Below, in pieces: positions 12,435 to 19,252 of a stretch of 24,376 nt of DNA; the first letter of the stretch is position 1, and each line of letters opens with the position of its first letter. Below the pieces are notes generated by a model, which did not search any database, was not told the DNA's origin, and worked only from the letters and a program-made list of their open reading frames with translations. The DNA is from Patescibacteria group bacterium (GTDB lineage Bacteria > Patescibacteriota > Gracilibacteria > UBA1369): NCBI GenBank assembly GCA_018825335.1, contig JAHJEW010000035.1:1-24376 (forward strand). The letters are read 5' to 3'. A program made the translations under genes and the position numbers.

Positions 12435-12995
12435 CTAACTATTACGCGCAGTTCTGAAAATCTCCTGCGCGTTCCTGAAAGCTTTCTCAAAAGCGGCGAT
12501 CGTCGCATCCCGATCCTGGCTGATCTTAAACGTGCACGCCTCCTGCAGCGTAGCCGGCATCAGCTTGTGCAGATAAGAAGGCGCAATATTAAACCCGCTG
12601 ATAGTCCTGCCTTCGCCGTCAACAACCAAAACTGTCTGAAAATCACCGCGCTCCAAAGACTCCTTGTCCAGCGGCATCCCATATAAAGAAACCGGAACAA
12701 CCGCAACCATGCAATTCATGCCCGCAGGAAAATACTTCTCAAAATCCGCTTCCGCGCGCATCCTCTCAATTCTATCCTTTAAAAGCGCCTCCGGCAGAAT
12801 TTCCTTAACCGGCAAAAAAGCCTTACAGGCGGCAAGATAATCATTCAGCGAAAACGGCTCATCTAAAACATCCAAAAGCGCCGTGCCGTTCCTGGCCGCC
12901 TCACTGCACCCCATGACGTGCCGCCTGATTTTGTCCGCAACTTCCCGTGGGCTCATGGAAGGAGTTTCGTTATTAATGTCATTACTATTGTGCAT
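12435..12995 (-). CDS. Unknown 186-residue protein, last gene of the metallopeptidase/kinase operon
   Basis: No family recognised. It appears soluble and folded: SPREVADKIRRHVMGCSEAARNG and EPFSLNDYLAACKAFLPVKEILPEALLKDRIERMR are helical, followed by a strand-rich part MNCMVAVVPVSLYGMPLDKES and DFQTVLVVDGEGRTISGFNIAPSYLHKLMP, then C-terminal helices ATIAAFEKAFRNAQEIFRTARN. It starts 27 nt after the kinase-like gene on the same strand and is followed by a terminator, so it is probably the third product of that operon. A role as substrate or regulator of the kinase is only positional inference. Confidence 0.65.
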   Translation of the reverse strand: MHNSNDINNETPSMSPREVADKIRRHVMGCSEAARNGTALLDVLDEPFSLNDYLAACKAFLPVKEILPEALLKDRIERMRAEADFEKYFPAGMNCMVAVVPVSLYGMPLDKESLERGDFQTVLVVDGEGRTISGFNIAPSYLHKLMPATLQEACTFKISQDRDATIAAFEKAFRNAQEIFRTARNS

Positions 12996-13022
12996 GGATT
13001 GAGGGGAGTTATAAAGACATTG

Positions 13023-14825
13023 TTATTGCGGCCATTCATCAACAATCTTTTCCAGATCTTCGATCAGCTTCTGCAGCGCAGCCGGATTCGTTATTCTTTT
13101 ATACTTATCCGCCGAAAAGGGATTATAAAAAGACATAAAGGCATTACTTATAACATTACGTTGCCCTTCTGTCAACCTGAAGTGGACACGGTTTATCCAG
13201 TACGAATAGGTCTTATATATAGAATAATTATCTATCCCGTAAAATCTGTTTTCTATATCTTCGGCAATATAAAACATAAGCAGGCCGCCCACGGTAAATT
13301 CGCGGGCGTGGGACCAGGCGGGGAAAGGTCTCCTGTCACGAGCGCGGACAATCAGGCCCGCATCGGCTTTAGTGGGACTATTATCGATTAAAACCGTCTT
13401 TCTCCCTTCTGGGATGTCATAAGACAACACATTGTTTGGCTTAATATCACCGTGAATATATCTGCGCCCCTGGTACTCCGCCGCTCCTTTCATCGCATAA
13501 ATAAACTGTTGCAGCCACCGCCGCGGAGGAAGATTATCAATATCCACTTCAAGATCTTTCGCATTTTTCCCCGTCTCATAAATAATACAAGAAGAACAAA
13601 TATGAAGGGGCTTGTTAATATGCGGATTATTCCACTCCCTGACCATTGGGGCCCTGTCTTTCTCCACCTCGAAAATCTCTTCACGGGACTCATTGGCAAC
13701 TTTCAGGGCCTGAAATCGCAGCTCTTTCGAATCACCCGCGCAATAAGCCGTTGAAAATACGCGACCCATTCCGCCGCTTCCCAGAATTTTGCCTTCATAC
13801 GCGCGTATATGCAGACCGTCCGCATCCACATCTTCAAGAAAAATTCCCTCGATTATGGCCTGAATATAATCAGGAGTCAGGCCCGCAACATTTTCCTTTA
13901 AAAGGACAAAGCCGGTTTCATCCCTTTCCCGGAGCCTTCCAAGGGTTTGAGCAAGCGGATCGCGCACATTCCATGTTCCTGCAACGATTTCTTCAATAAG
14001 ACGTCCGATTTTTTCCGCATAATCGGCATTATCGTGAATAAAATTATAAACACGGTTCGAATCCTCATAAAGCTCGTTTTGCACGTCAAATTCATCACGG
14101 AGCTCATCCGGCAGACGAAAAAGAGGCTGTGTCCCGGCGGTCATTCTCTGGAGAGCTTCAACCCCGAATCTGCCGGCCGCCAAAAGTTTTTTCGCAAAAA
14201 CAAGAACCTTTTCATTCCGGGGCACATATTTCCCGTCAAAAGCCAGAAGAACAAGAATATTGATCCCGTATGCCGTTTGCATCAATCCATCCTCAATCTC
14301 CGGAATGGCGGGATTCAGCTTACCATCCTCAAAAAAAATCTGCAGCCATTCGTCACGGATGCGCGCATTATAATTCATTTGCATAAAAAGCCTTATTTGC
14401 TGGTCTTCGGTCAGGAAATCGGCATACAGAAACAAAAGCGATAAAACACGTTCGCCGCCCGCGTCGCCCTCAATCAACAGATCTAAAACCGCTTTGGAAG
14501 GCCTTATTTGTTCATTTTCAAGATACCTTACAAGACGATCGATATCTATCATGCCAAGACTAATTTCCCGATTGACCATTGCCAGATTTTCGGGAGATAG
14601 CTGCGGACCCTCCGGCGGAACCGAAGGTCCAATGGAAGAAAGAACCTCAATCGCGGACGAGCTGACCTCTTCGGTAATTATGGCCGGAGAGGGAGCGGTA
14701 GACGGTCCCGCCGGAGGGCCTTCCCTGGGCAAAGTTTCCGCATCCTGCAAAGCTTCATCTTCAGTCTGATCCCCCGGCTTGCGCGGCTCCGTCGCATCTG
14801 AATTGGAAGAATCCGTATTGGCCAT
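13023..14825 (-). CDS. Large protein with a C-terminal protein-kinase-like domain
   Basis: A 600-residue cytoplasmic-looking protein. Residues 1-75 are acidic, Pro/Ser-rich and disordered. Residues about 77-335 are helical without a recognised family. Residues about 340-600 form a protein-kinase fold: Gly loop GSGGMGRVF (349-357), ALKV with the ATP-binding Lys 375, catalytic loop YIHGDIKPNNVL (Asp 460, Lys 462, Asn 465), and LIDNS with the metal-binding Asp 481. The DFG motif is thus DNS and HRD is HGD, so the chain keeps the four key catalytic residues but is divergent. REFTVGGLLMFYIAED resembles the helix-F region, with Glu in place of the usual Asp. No membrane segment is seen. It lies 81 nt downstream of the metallopeptidase and has its own extended -10. 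Confidence 0.8.
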   Translation of the reverse strand: MANTDSSNSDATEPRKPGDQTEDEALQDAETLPREGPPAGPSTAPSPAIITEEVSSSAIEVLSSIGPSVPPEGPQLSPENLAMVNREISLGMIDIDRLVRYLENEQIRPSKAVLDLLIEGDAGGERVLSLLFLYADFLTEDQQIRLFMQMNYNARIRDEWLQIFFEDGKLNPAIPEIEDGLMQTAYGINILVLLAFDGKYVPRNEKVLVFAKKLLAAGRFGVEALQRMTAGTQPLFRLPDELRDEFDVQNELYEDSNRVYNFIHDNADYAEKIGRLIEEIVAGTWNVRDPLAQTLGRLRERDETGFVLLKENVAGLTPDYIQAIIEGIFLEDVDADGLHIRAYEGKILGSGGMGRVFSTAYCAGDSKELRFQALKVANESREEIFEVEKDRAPMVREWNNPHINKPLHICSSCIIYETGKNAKDLEVDIDNLPPRRWLQQFIYAMKGAAEYQGRRYIHGDIKPNNVLSYDIPEGRKTVLIDNSPTKADAGLIVRARDRRPFPAWSHAREFTVGGLLMFYIAEDIENRFYGIDNYSIYKTYSYWINRVHFRLTEGQRNVISNAFMSFYNPFSADKYKRITNPAALQKLIEDLEKIVDEWPQ

Positions 14826-14856
14826 AATATTTTCCTGGATTCAATAAAATCCAAAT

Positions 14857-14865
14857 ATTATAGCA
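14857..14865 (-). promoter_or_regulatory. Extended -10 upstream of the kinase-like gene
   Basis: TGCTATAAT on the minus strand (14865-14857). No -35 match. The leader of about 25 nt contains GGATT/AATCC, a 5-bp hairpin. It could give the kinase-like gene and the gene after it expression independent of the metallopeptidase. Confidence 0.45.
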
Positions 14866-14906
14866 CGAAAAAGCCCAAAACCCCAGCCCTGACAGTGCCA
14901 AAATAC

Positions 14907-16292
14907 CTATCGTCCGGCAATAATCAGAGGCAATCTGTCCTCTCCGATCCAGACTTCGCAATCACTGTTCAGGATCGGCCCGCCCAAATTCACCAGAGCT
15001 ATGTTCGGATCGTTCATCGGTGGCAGTATTTCTTTAACAACCAGCCCGTCGCCTGTCTTAATAACCACCCTCAATTGACCATTATACATCTGGCTTAAAA
15101 AAGGCGGCGTAAGCTGATCCCTTTCCATTTTGCGCTGATGAGTAACAAAATTGGTAACAAAGAGCAGTCCCTTCCCCGGCACAAACACCGCTTGGCCGGA
15201 CTTTCGCGAAGCATGCGAATCCAGATCCCCAAAAGCCGGCTGCGCATTAAACCACTCCTTAAACCCCGGTGAAACAGCCTCGCCCATTTCAACAAGTTCG
15301 GATTTCGACGGACTATAATATTTCTCTCCGGTCGAAGACCCCGCCGGGGCGGTGGCCCGCGCGGCCCTTAATTGCTTATAAAATTTATTCAAAAAAAGCG
15401 GATCAATTTTAAGATAATCACTCCAGAGCCCTTCCCATCTGGTGCGCAGCAACCTTTCAAGCAAAAAACTCTGGACACCGCCGTCGTATCGCCGATCCTG
15501 GATATAAGAATCAAGACCAAGGTCAACGGCCGCCCTTATCTCAGGAACGTCAACCAGAAGCCCAATATCTGTCGGATCAAGCTCGCCCTCCGCTGCATAA
15601 AATTCTCTTTGCATGGTATGTGCATGTCCCTCCAAAAAAGCCTGCGTCGCAACATCGTTCCATTGCAGAAAAAAATGAAACAGTTCGTGCATCAGAACCT
15701 CTTCGCTTAAATCCATCAGCTCCAGCTTCTCAAAAACGGGCATTTCCGTCACCCGCGGAACGCCGCCTTTGTCGTAAGCCATCGTAACCCGGCTTCTAAT
15801 TTCATCTACCGGCATGGATCCTGCATCCTTTATCACATTAATCGGAAGTCTTAAAGGCTTGGGGAACCGCGTCAGATCATCGCCAAAATAACCGCGCAAA
15901 CGGTTATAGGCCTTTTGCAAGGTACTAAAGAGAAGTATCCGCTCGCTCACCGGCAGCACATTCCTGTCCTCCAGAAAAAACTTAACATTCCCAAAATTAA
16001 CCTCATAATTCTCCGCTGTCTCCACGCTCGCCGTAGCCGTTGACTCTTCCTTATTTACAGCATCCTCAGGATAAGAAGCCACCGCCGCAATCCCAAGGGC
16101 CGTAGCCAAAACTCCGCCGCCCGCAATCCACCTGAAAACCAGCCCGCGCATAACTTTCCGCAGGCCGTCCACTTTGTTTGCGATTCTTTCCCGCTCCTTT
16201 GCACTTCGCGGCTTCCTGGCAAGCAGCAATTCCAGCCGCGCCGCCGCCTCCCGCTCCGTTGCCGTTCCCATAACAAATTCCACGATTTTCAT
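14907..16292 (-). CDS. Membrane-anchored zinc metallopeptidase, uncharacterised
   Basis: A 461-residue protein. Residues 1-50 are cytoplasmic: a charged helical region, EREAAARLELLLARKPRSAKERERIANKV. One membrane helix follows (about 53-73), then an external domain. VLMHELFHFFLQW contains HExxH (His 202, Glu 203, His 206), and AFLEGHAH puts a third-ligand Glu at 221, the HExxH-x14-E pattern of gluzincin-type peptidases. The N-terminal tail resembles anti-sigma-factor-like inner segments by its size and topology only. The rest (250-461) matches no family I know; a 25-bp element near residues 313-320 codes for ATAPAGSS. It heads the operon with the kinase-like gene. Substrate unknown. Confidence 0.78.
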   Translation of the reverse strand: MKIVEFVMGTATEREAAARLELLLARKPRSAKERERIANKVDGLRKVMRGLVFRWIAGGGVLATALGIAAVASYPEDAVNKEESTATASVETAENYEVNFGNVKFFLEDRNVLPVSERILLFSTLQKAYNRLRGYFGDDLTRFPKPLRLPINVIKDAGSMPVDEIRSRVTMAYDKGGVPRVTEMPVFEKLELMDLSEEVLMHELFHFFLQWNDVATQAFLEGHAHTMQREFYAAEGELDPTDIGLLVDVPEIRAAVDLGLDSYIQDRRYDGGVQSFLLERLLRTRWEGLWSDYLKIDPLFLNKFYKQLRAARATAPAGSSTGEKYYSPSKSELVEMGEAVSPGFKEWFNAQPAFGDLDSHASRKSGQAVFVPGKGLLFVTNFVTHQRKMERDQLTPPFLSQMYNGQLRVVIKTGDGLVVKEILPPMNDPNIALVNLGGPILNSDCEVWIGEDRLPLIIAGR

Positions 16293-16322
16293 AGCCTAAT
16301 AATTACCTTTTAAAAGATCATT

Positions 16323-16351
16323 ATTAAACAGTAATAAGCAGGAATTGTCAA
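16323..16351 (-). promoter_or_regulatory. Sigma70-like promoter of the metallopeptidase operon
   Basis: TTGACA (16351-16346), a 17-nt spacer and TTTAAT (16328-16323) on the minus strand. The transcription start should be near 16316, about 24 nt before ATG 16292. This is one of the best promoters in the window, and it starts after the tRNA-Asp gene. Confidence 0.75.
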
Positions 16352-16390
16352 GAGGGGCACAAAAAACCCCAATTAAAAAAGCCAAAATAA

Positions 16391-16467
16391 TGGCGGAACG
16401 GACGGGACTCGAACCCGCGACCTCCACAGTGACAGTGTGGCGTTCTAACCAGCTGAACTACCGCTCC
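16391..16467 (-). tRNA. tRNA-Asp (GTC)
   Basis: A complete 77-nt tRNA reading 16467 to 16391. Acceptor GGAGCGG pairs with CCGTTCC (one G-U), D arm GTTC/GAAC, anticodon stem CCACA/TGTGG around loop CTGTCAC with anticodon GTC, variable loop AGGTC, T arm GCGGG-TTCGAGT-CCCGT, and discriminator G with the CCA encoded in the gene. It sits directly upstream of the metallopeptidase promoter on the same strand. Confidence 0.97.
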
Positions 16468-16594
16468 ATAATTGCCATATCCCTCAAAGGGCCAGGCAAT
16501 AATACTTAGCGCCCCCCCTTTTTGCAAGTAAAATTCAAAGCCGCCCTCTAACAAACCTTCTCAATCCACCACCAACAAACTACCCCCACGAACG

Positions 16595-16639
16595 CCACTA
16601 TACAATTTGCTGGCATTTTGCTATACCCGCGTATAGTGG
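16595..16639 (+). promoter_or_regulatory. Operator-like inverted repeats over a probable promoter of the RHH gene
   Basis: CCACTATAC (16595-16603) and GTATAGTGG (16631-16639) are perfect 9-bp inverted arms. A third half-site, CTATAC (16621-16626), forms a tighter 6-bp inverted repeat with GTATAG (16631-16636). CTGGCA (16610-16615) and TATAGT (16632-16637), 16 nt apart, make a possible promoter overlapped by these sites. The next gene, 16718, encodes a ribbon-helix-helix protein, a class that commonly represses its own promoter. Confidence 0.55.
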
Positions 16640-16717
16640 TTTTCAGCCGTAAAGCCCGCCCCCTATCACCCTGCCCTGCCACAAATTGTTTTCCCAATTT
16701 ATACTTATCTCAATCAC

Positions 16718-17002
16718 ATGCCAAACCAAAAAATGCTCACAGTCCGTATGGACGAAAAGCTCTACAAAGAAGTCAAAAACAAATGCAACAACCAGCTTGG
16801 AATAACAGTCAGCACCCTTGTAAAAATATTTTTAAAATCCTTTGCCAGCCAGCAGGGCGTCGGCTTTTTTGTAGGCGATCAGGATCTCTGCAAGCTATTC
16901 AACAGCTGGATGCAAAAAAGACAATTCGAAAAAATGCGTGACGGCCGCGTGGCATCACTTGGACCAAAACTGAAAGACCTATATAATCTTTCCATAAAGT
17001 AG
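16718..17002 (+). CDS. Ribbon-helix-helix protein, RelB/DinJ-like
   Basis: A 94-residue protein whose N-terminal half, KMLTVRMDEKLYKEVKNKCNNQLGITVSTLVKIFLKSFA, is a ribbon-helix-helix fold: a strand (LTVRMD) then two helices, as in RelB/DinJ antitoxins. The C-terminal half has QDLCKLFNSWMQKRQFEKMRDGRV and no recognised toxin-binding motif. No toxin gene follows; a glycosyltransferase starts 4 nt after the stop. It may be an orphan antitoxin or, more likely from the operator-like repeats upstream, a local repressor of the glycosyltransferase/DciA transcript. Confidence 0.8.
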   Translation: MPNQKMLTVRMDEKLYKEVKNKCNNQLGITVSTLVKIFLKSFASQQGVGFFVGDQDLCKLFNSWMQKRQFEKMRDGRVASLGPKLKDLYNLSIK

Positions 17003-17006
17003 AACC

Positions 17007-18134
17007 ATGGCAACTATCGGTATCGACTGCAGAATGTACAGCTCCAGATTCACCGGAATCGGGCGCTACGTTTACGAACTCACGCGCAACCTCTTCCGCC
17101 TGGACGATCAAAACAACTACGTCCTCTTCTTCAACGATCCCGAATACGATTTATTCGACCCGCCAAACGACCGCATCCGTAAAGTAAAAGTCAACGTCCC
17201 GCATTACTCGCTTAAGGAACAGACAAAATTCAATCGAATCCTGAAAAGAAGCAACCTCGACCTCATGCACTTCACGCACTTTAACGCGCCAATCCTCTAC
17301 AAAAAACCCTCAATCGTCACAATCCACGACCTTACACTCTCATTCTACCCGGGCAAAAAAATGACCAGCTTCCTCCACCGGATGGGCTATCACATCGTCA
17401 TAAAAAACGCGGTCAAAAACGCCAAAAAGATAATCTCCGTATCGGAAAATACAAAGCGGGACCTGCAAAAACTCATGCACATTCCGTCGGAAAAAATAGA
17501 AGTCATCTACGAAGGGGTAGATTCCAATTTCCGGCCCATCACGGACGAAACCTATGCCATGGCCATAAAAGAAAAACTAAAAATCGACAAACCATATCTG
17601 CTCTACACCGGCGTCTGGCGCAGCCACAAAAATCTGAAAAACCTCATCAATGCCTTCAGCATCCTAAAAGAAGAGTACGACTACGACGGATACCTGGTCA
17701 TAACCGGCAGAAAAGACCCCGTCTACGCGCCGGACATCCTCTCGCAAACCTACTCACTGGAACTTCATGGCGACATAATTTTCACGGGCATGGTGGATGA
17801 GATGGAGCTGATAGCCCTGTACGGGGGTGCGCAGGTCTACGTCTTCCCGTCGCTGTATGAAGGATTCGGGCTCTCTCCGCTGGAGGCCATGCAGTGCGGC
17901 GTGCCGGTTGCAGCGTCCCGCTCTTCCTGCATCCCCGAAGTCTGCGGAGAACAAAGCGCCCTTTATTTCAACCCGAACGATCCCGCGAACATGGCCGAAA
18001 CAATCTACAGCATAATCAGCGACTCCGACCTGCGCGCCCGCCTCATCCAAAGCGGCCTCGCCCGCGTCAAAAACTTCTCCTGGCAAAAAATGACCGAAGA
18101 AACATTGACCCTGTATAATCAAACCCTAAAATAA
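17007..18134 (+). CDS. GT4-family glycosyltransferase
   Basis: A 375-residue GT-B glycosyltransferase, expected to add a sugar from a nucleotide-sugar donor during cell-surface polysaccharide synthesis, cytoplasmic face. N-terminal GIDCRMYSSRFTGIGRYVYEL is the acceptor-side Rossmann start; IVTIHDLTLSFYPG and IISVSENTKRDL are typical GT4 elements. The donor domain has LLYTGVWRSHKNLKNLINAF, and YEGFGLSPLEAMQCGVPVAAS with the E-x7-E pair Glu 285/Glu 293. Full length for the family. It is transcribed with the RHH gene (4-nt gap) and DciA (7-nt gap). The donor and acceptor cannot be told from sequence. Confidence 0.92.
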   Translation: MATIGIDCRMYSSRFTGIGRYVYELTRNLFRLDDQNNYVLFFNDPEYDLFDPPNDRIRKVKVNVPHYSLKEQTKFNRILKRSNLDLMHFTHFNAPILYKKPSIVTIHDLTLSFYPGKKMTSFLHRMGYHIVIKNAVKNAKKIISVSENTKRDLQKLMHIPSEKIEVIYEGVDSNFRPITDETYAMAIKEKLKIDKPYLLYTGVWRSHKNLKNLINAFSILKEEYDYDGYLVITGRKDPVYAPDILSQTYSLELHGDIIFTGMVDEMELIALYGGAQVYVFPSLYEGFGLSPLEAMQCGVPVAASRSSCIPEVCGEQSALYFNPNDPANMAETIYSIISDSDLRARLIQSGLARVKNFSWQKMTEETLTLYNQTLK

Positions 18135-18141
18135 CAGACCT

Positions 18142-18480
18142 ATGTGGGACTCAATCCAAAACCTGCTGCCAAAGGCCGCCGGCAAGTACAACTTCGCCAA
18201 AGCGCTCAAAGCAATCGAAATCTGTAAACAGTACAAAAAAATAGCAGGCGAAACCCTCCCGCCGGCGGCCGCAGAGAGCACCTTCCCCAAATCCTACAAA
18301 GACGCGGTACTCACCCTGGGCGCCCTGAACTCCGCGTGGGCCCAGCAGCTCCAGATGAACAAACACCGCATCCACCGCGCGCTCGCCGAAAAATTCGGCT
18401 CGCGCGCCATCAAAAAAATCAAAATCGAAATAACGGAAAACATGCCCGGAGAGCACCATGCGGAAAACACGGAAATTTGA
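18142..18480 (+). CDS. dciA: DUF721 / DciA-like protein
   Basis: DciA proteins help load the replicative helicase DnaB. The 112-residue chain carries the DUF721 core: SYKDAVLTLGALNSAWAQQLQMNKHRIHRALAEKFGSRAIKKIKIEI (about 50-97), with the family's hydrophobic pattern and tryptophan in SAWAQQL. The N terminus has a helical DUF721-type lead-in. No extra KH domain or tail is present, so it is a short form. It is the last gene of the RHH-GT4-dciA group and ends in TGA, which supports the standard code. Symbol given on family membership only. Confidence 0.75.
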   Translation: MWDSIQNLLPKAAGKYNFAKALKAIEICKQYKKIAGETLPPAAAESTFPKSYKDAVLTLGALNSAWAQQLQMNKHRIHRALAEKFGSRAIKKIKIEITENMPGEHHAENTEI

Positions 18481-18556
18481 TTTAATATTATCCCCACTTT
18501 AGAAAACCTTCATCACGGGCAGGTATTGTGAGTATGATTATTGAATAACAAAGATA

Positions 18557-18585
18557 TTGAAAATGTATCCCAATTGAGATACAAT
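18557..18585 (+). promoter_or_regulatory. Promoter and palindromic operator of the RelB-like operon
   Basis: TTGAAA (18557-18562), a 17-nt spacer and TACAAT (18580-18585). The palindrome TGTATCcCAATTGaGATACA (18564-18583) fills the spacer and overlaps the -10, so a bound dimer would block RNA polymerase. The start should lie near 18592, about 26 nt before ATG 18618. Confidence 0.75.
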
Positions 18586-18617
18586 AAATTTGTCTTATTC
18601 ATAATCACCTTACCTTT

Positions 18618-18863
18618 ATGTCATCAAAAACCGCGATGATACGTGCGCGCACAACCCCAAAGCTCAAGAAAGAAGCCGAAGAAATCCTTGGAAAACTCGG
18701 AATCAAGCCAACGGATGCAATCAATATTTTTTACACACAAATTGTGATTAACAAGGGCATCCCCTTCAATATCCGGCTTGAAGAGAGCGACAAAGAAGAA
18801 AATTACATAAAAGTAAAAGATGCAAAACACCTAAAAGAGCTTATCGGCCTAAAAGATGAATAA
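18618..18863 (+). CDS. RelB/DinJ-family antitoxin
   Basis: An 81-residue antitoxin. SKTAMIRARTTPKLKKEAEEILGKLGIKPTDAINIFYTQIVINKGIPFNIRL is the RelB/DinJ ribbon-helix-helix signature: an N-terminal strand, two helices and the G-I-P-F-x-I/L motif. The C-terminal LEESDKEENYIKVKDAKHLKELIGLKDE is the flexible toxin-binding tail. Its stop overlaps the next gene's start by 8 nt, the normal relBE coupling. The palindromic operator upstream is consistent with autoregulation. Confidence 0.9.
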   Translation: MSSKTAMIRARTTPKLKKEAEEILGKLGIKPTDAINIFYTQIVINKGIPFNIRLEESDKEENYIKVKDAKHLKELIGLKDE

Positions 18864-19127
18864 TATCTACCTTCATAAGGATGCCCGGAAAGCACTGAGC
18901 AGGACTCAAAAGAAAACAAAATGAAATTTCTGGAGTGTGCCGATCATCTAGCAAAATTTGGCACTGTAGACCTACCATTCCCCATAGATACACTAAAAGG
19001 TAAATTCAAAAAATTTAAATATTTCGAAATTAAATTAGATAAAGATTTCCGGCTTATACTCAGGAAGGAAAATGATTTTTACTATATTCGTACCGCCGGC
19101 ACGCACAACCAACTTGGAACAGGGTAG
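18856..19127 (+). pseudogene. RelE/YafQ-like toxin with a -1 frameshift at an A4 run
   Basis: From ATG 18856 the frame reads IYLHKDARKALSRTQKKTK and then TGA at 18922-18924. The TGA follows AAAA; moving back one base continues as MKFLECADHLAKFGTVDLPF and stays open to 19127. The joined product is about 90 residues, the usual RelE length, and FKYFEIKLDKDFRLILRKENDFYYIRTAGTH is the family's C-terminal strand core. The P-site codon AAA can re-pair with AAA after a -1 slip, so genuine frameshifting is possible, but a one-base deletion or sequencing error is as likely. The second segment has an in-frame ATG at 18921 but would lack the N-terminal helix. Confidence 0.75.
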
Positions 19128-19197
19128 TAAGCCAAAATCGTCAAAAGCAGGCACGAGAGAAAACGGGCACCGTAAAACATTTCCTCGCAAACCGCGC

Positions 19198-19228
19198 TTG
19201 ACAGAGGAGGGCAATTATATGCTATTAT
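19198..19228 (+). promoter_or_regulatory. Promoter of the Ig-like exported protein gene
   Basis: TTGACA (19198-19203) and extended -10 TGC-TATTAT (19220-19228); the spacing of 19 nt is long, but the TGn compensates. The start should be near 19235, a short leader before ATG 19253. Confidence 0.55.
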
Positions 19229-19252
19229 ATAAAGATATATATTAAAACGAAA

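Noticed and set aside
16352..16375. A terminator for tRNA-Asp (GGGG, T6, CCCC on the minus strand)
   Set aside because: Only four base pairs, with the T-run in the loop and not after the stem.
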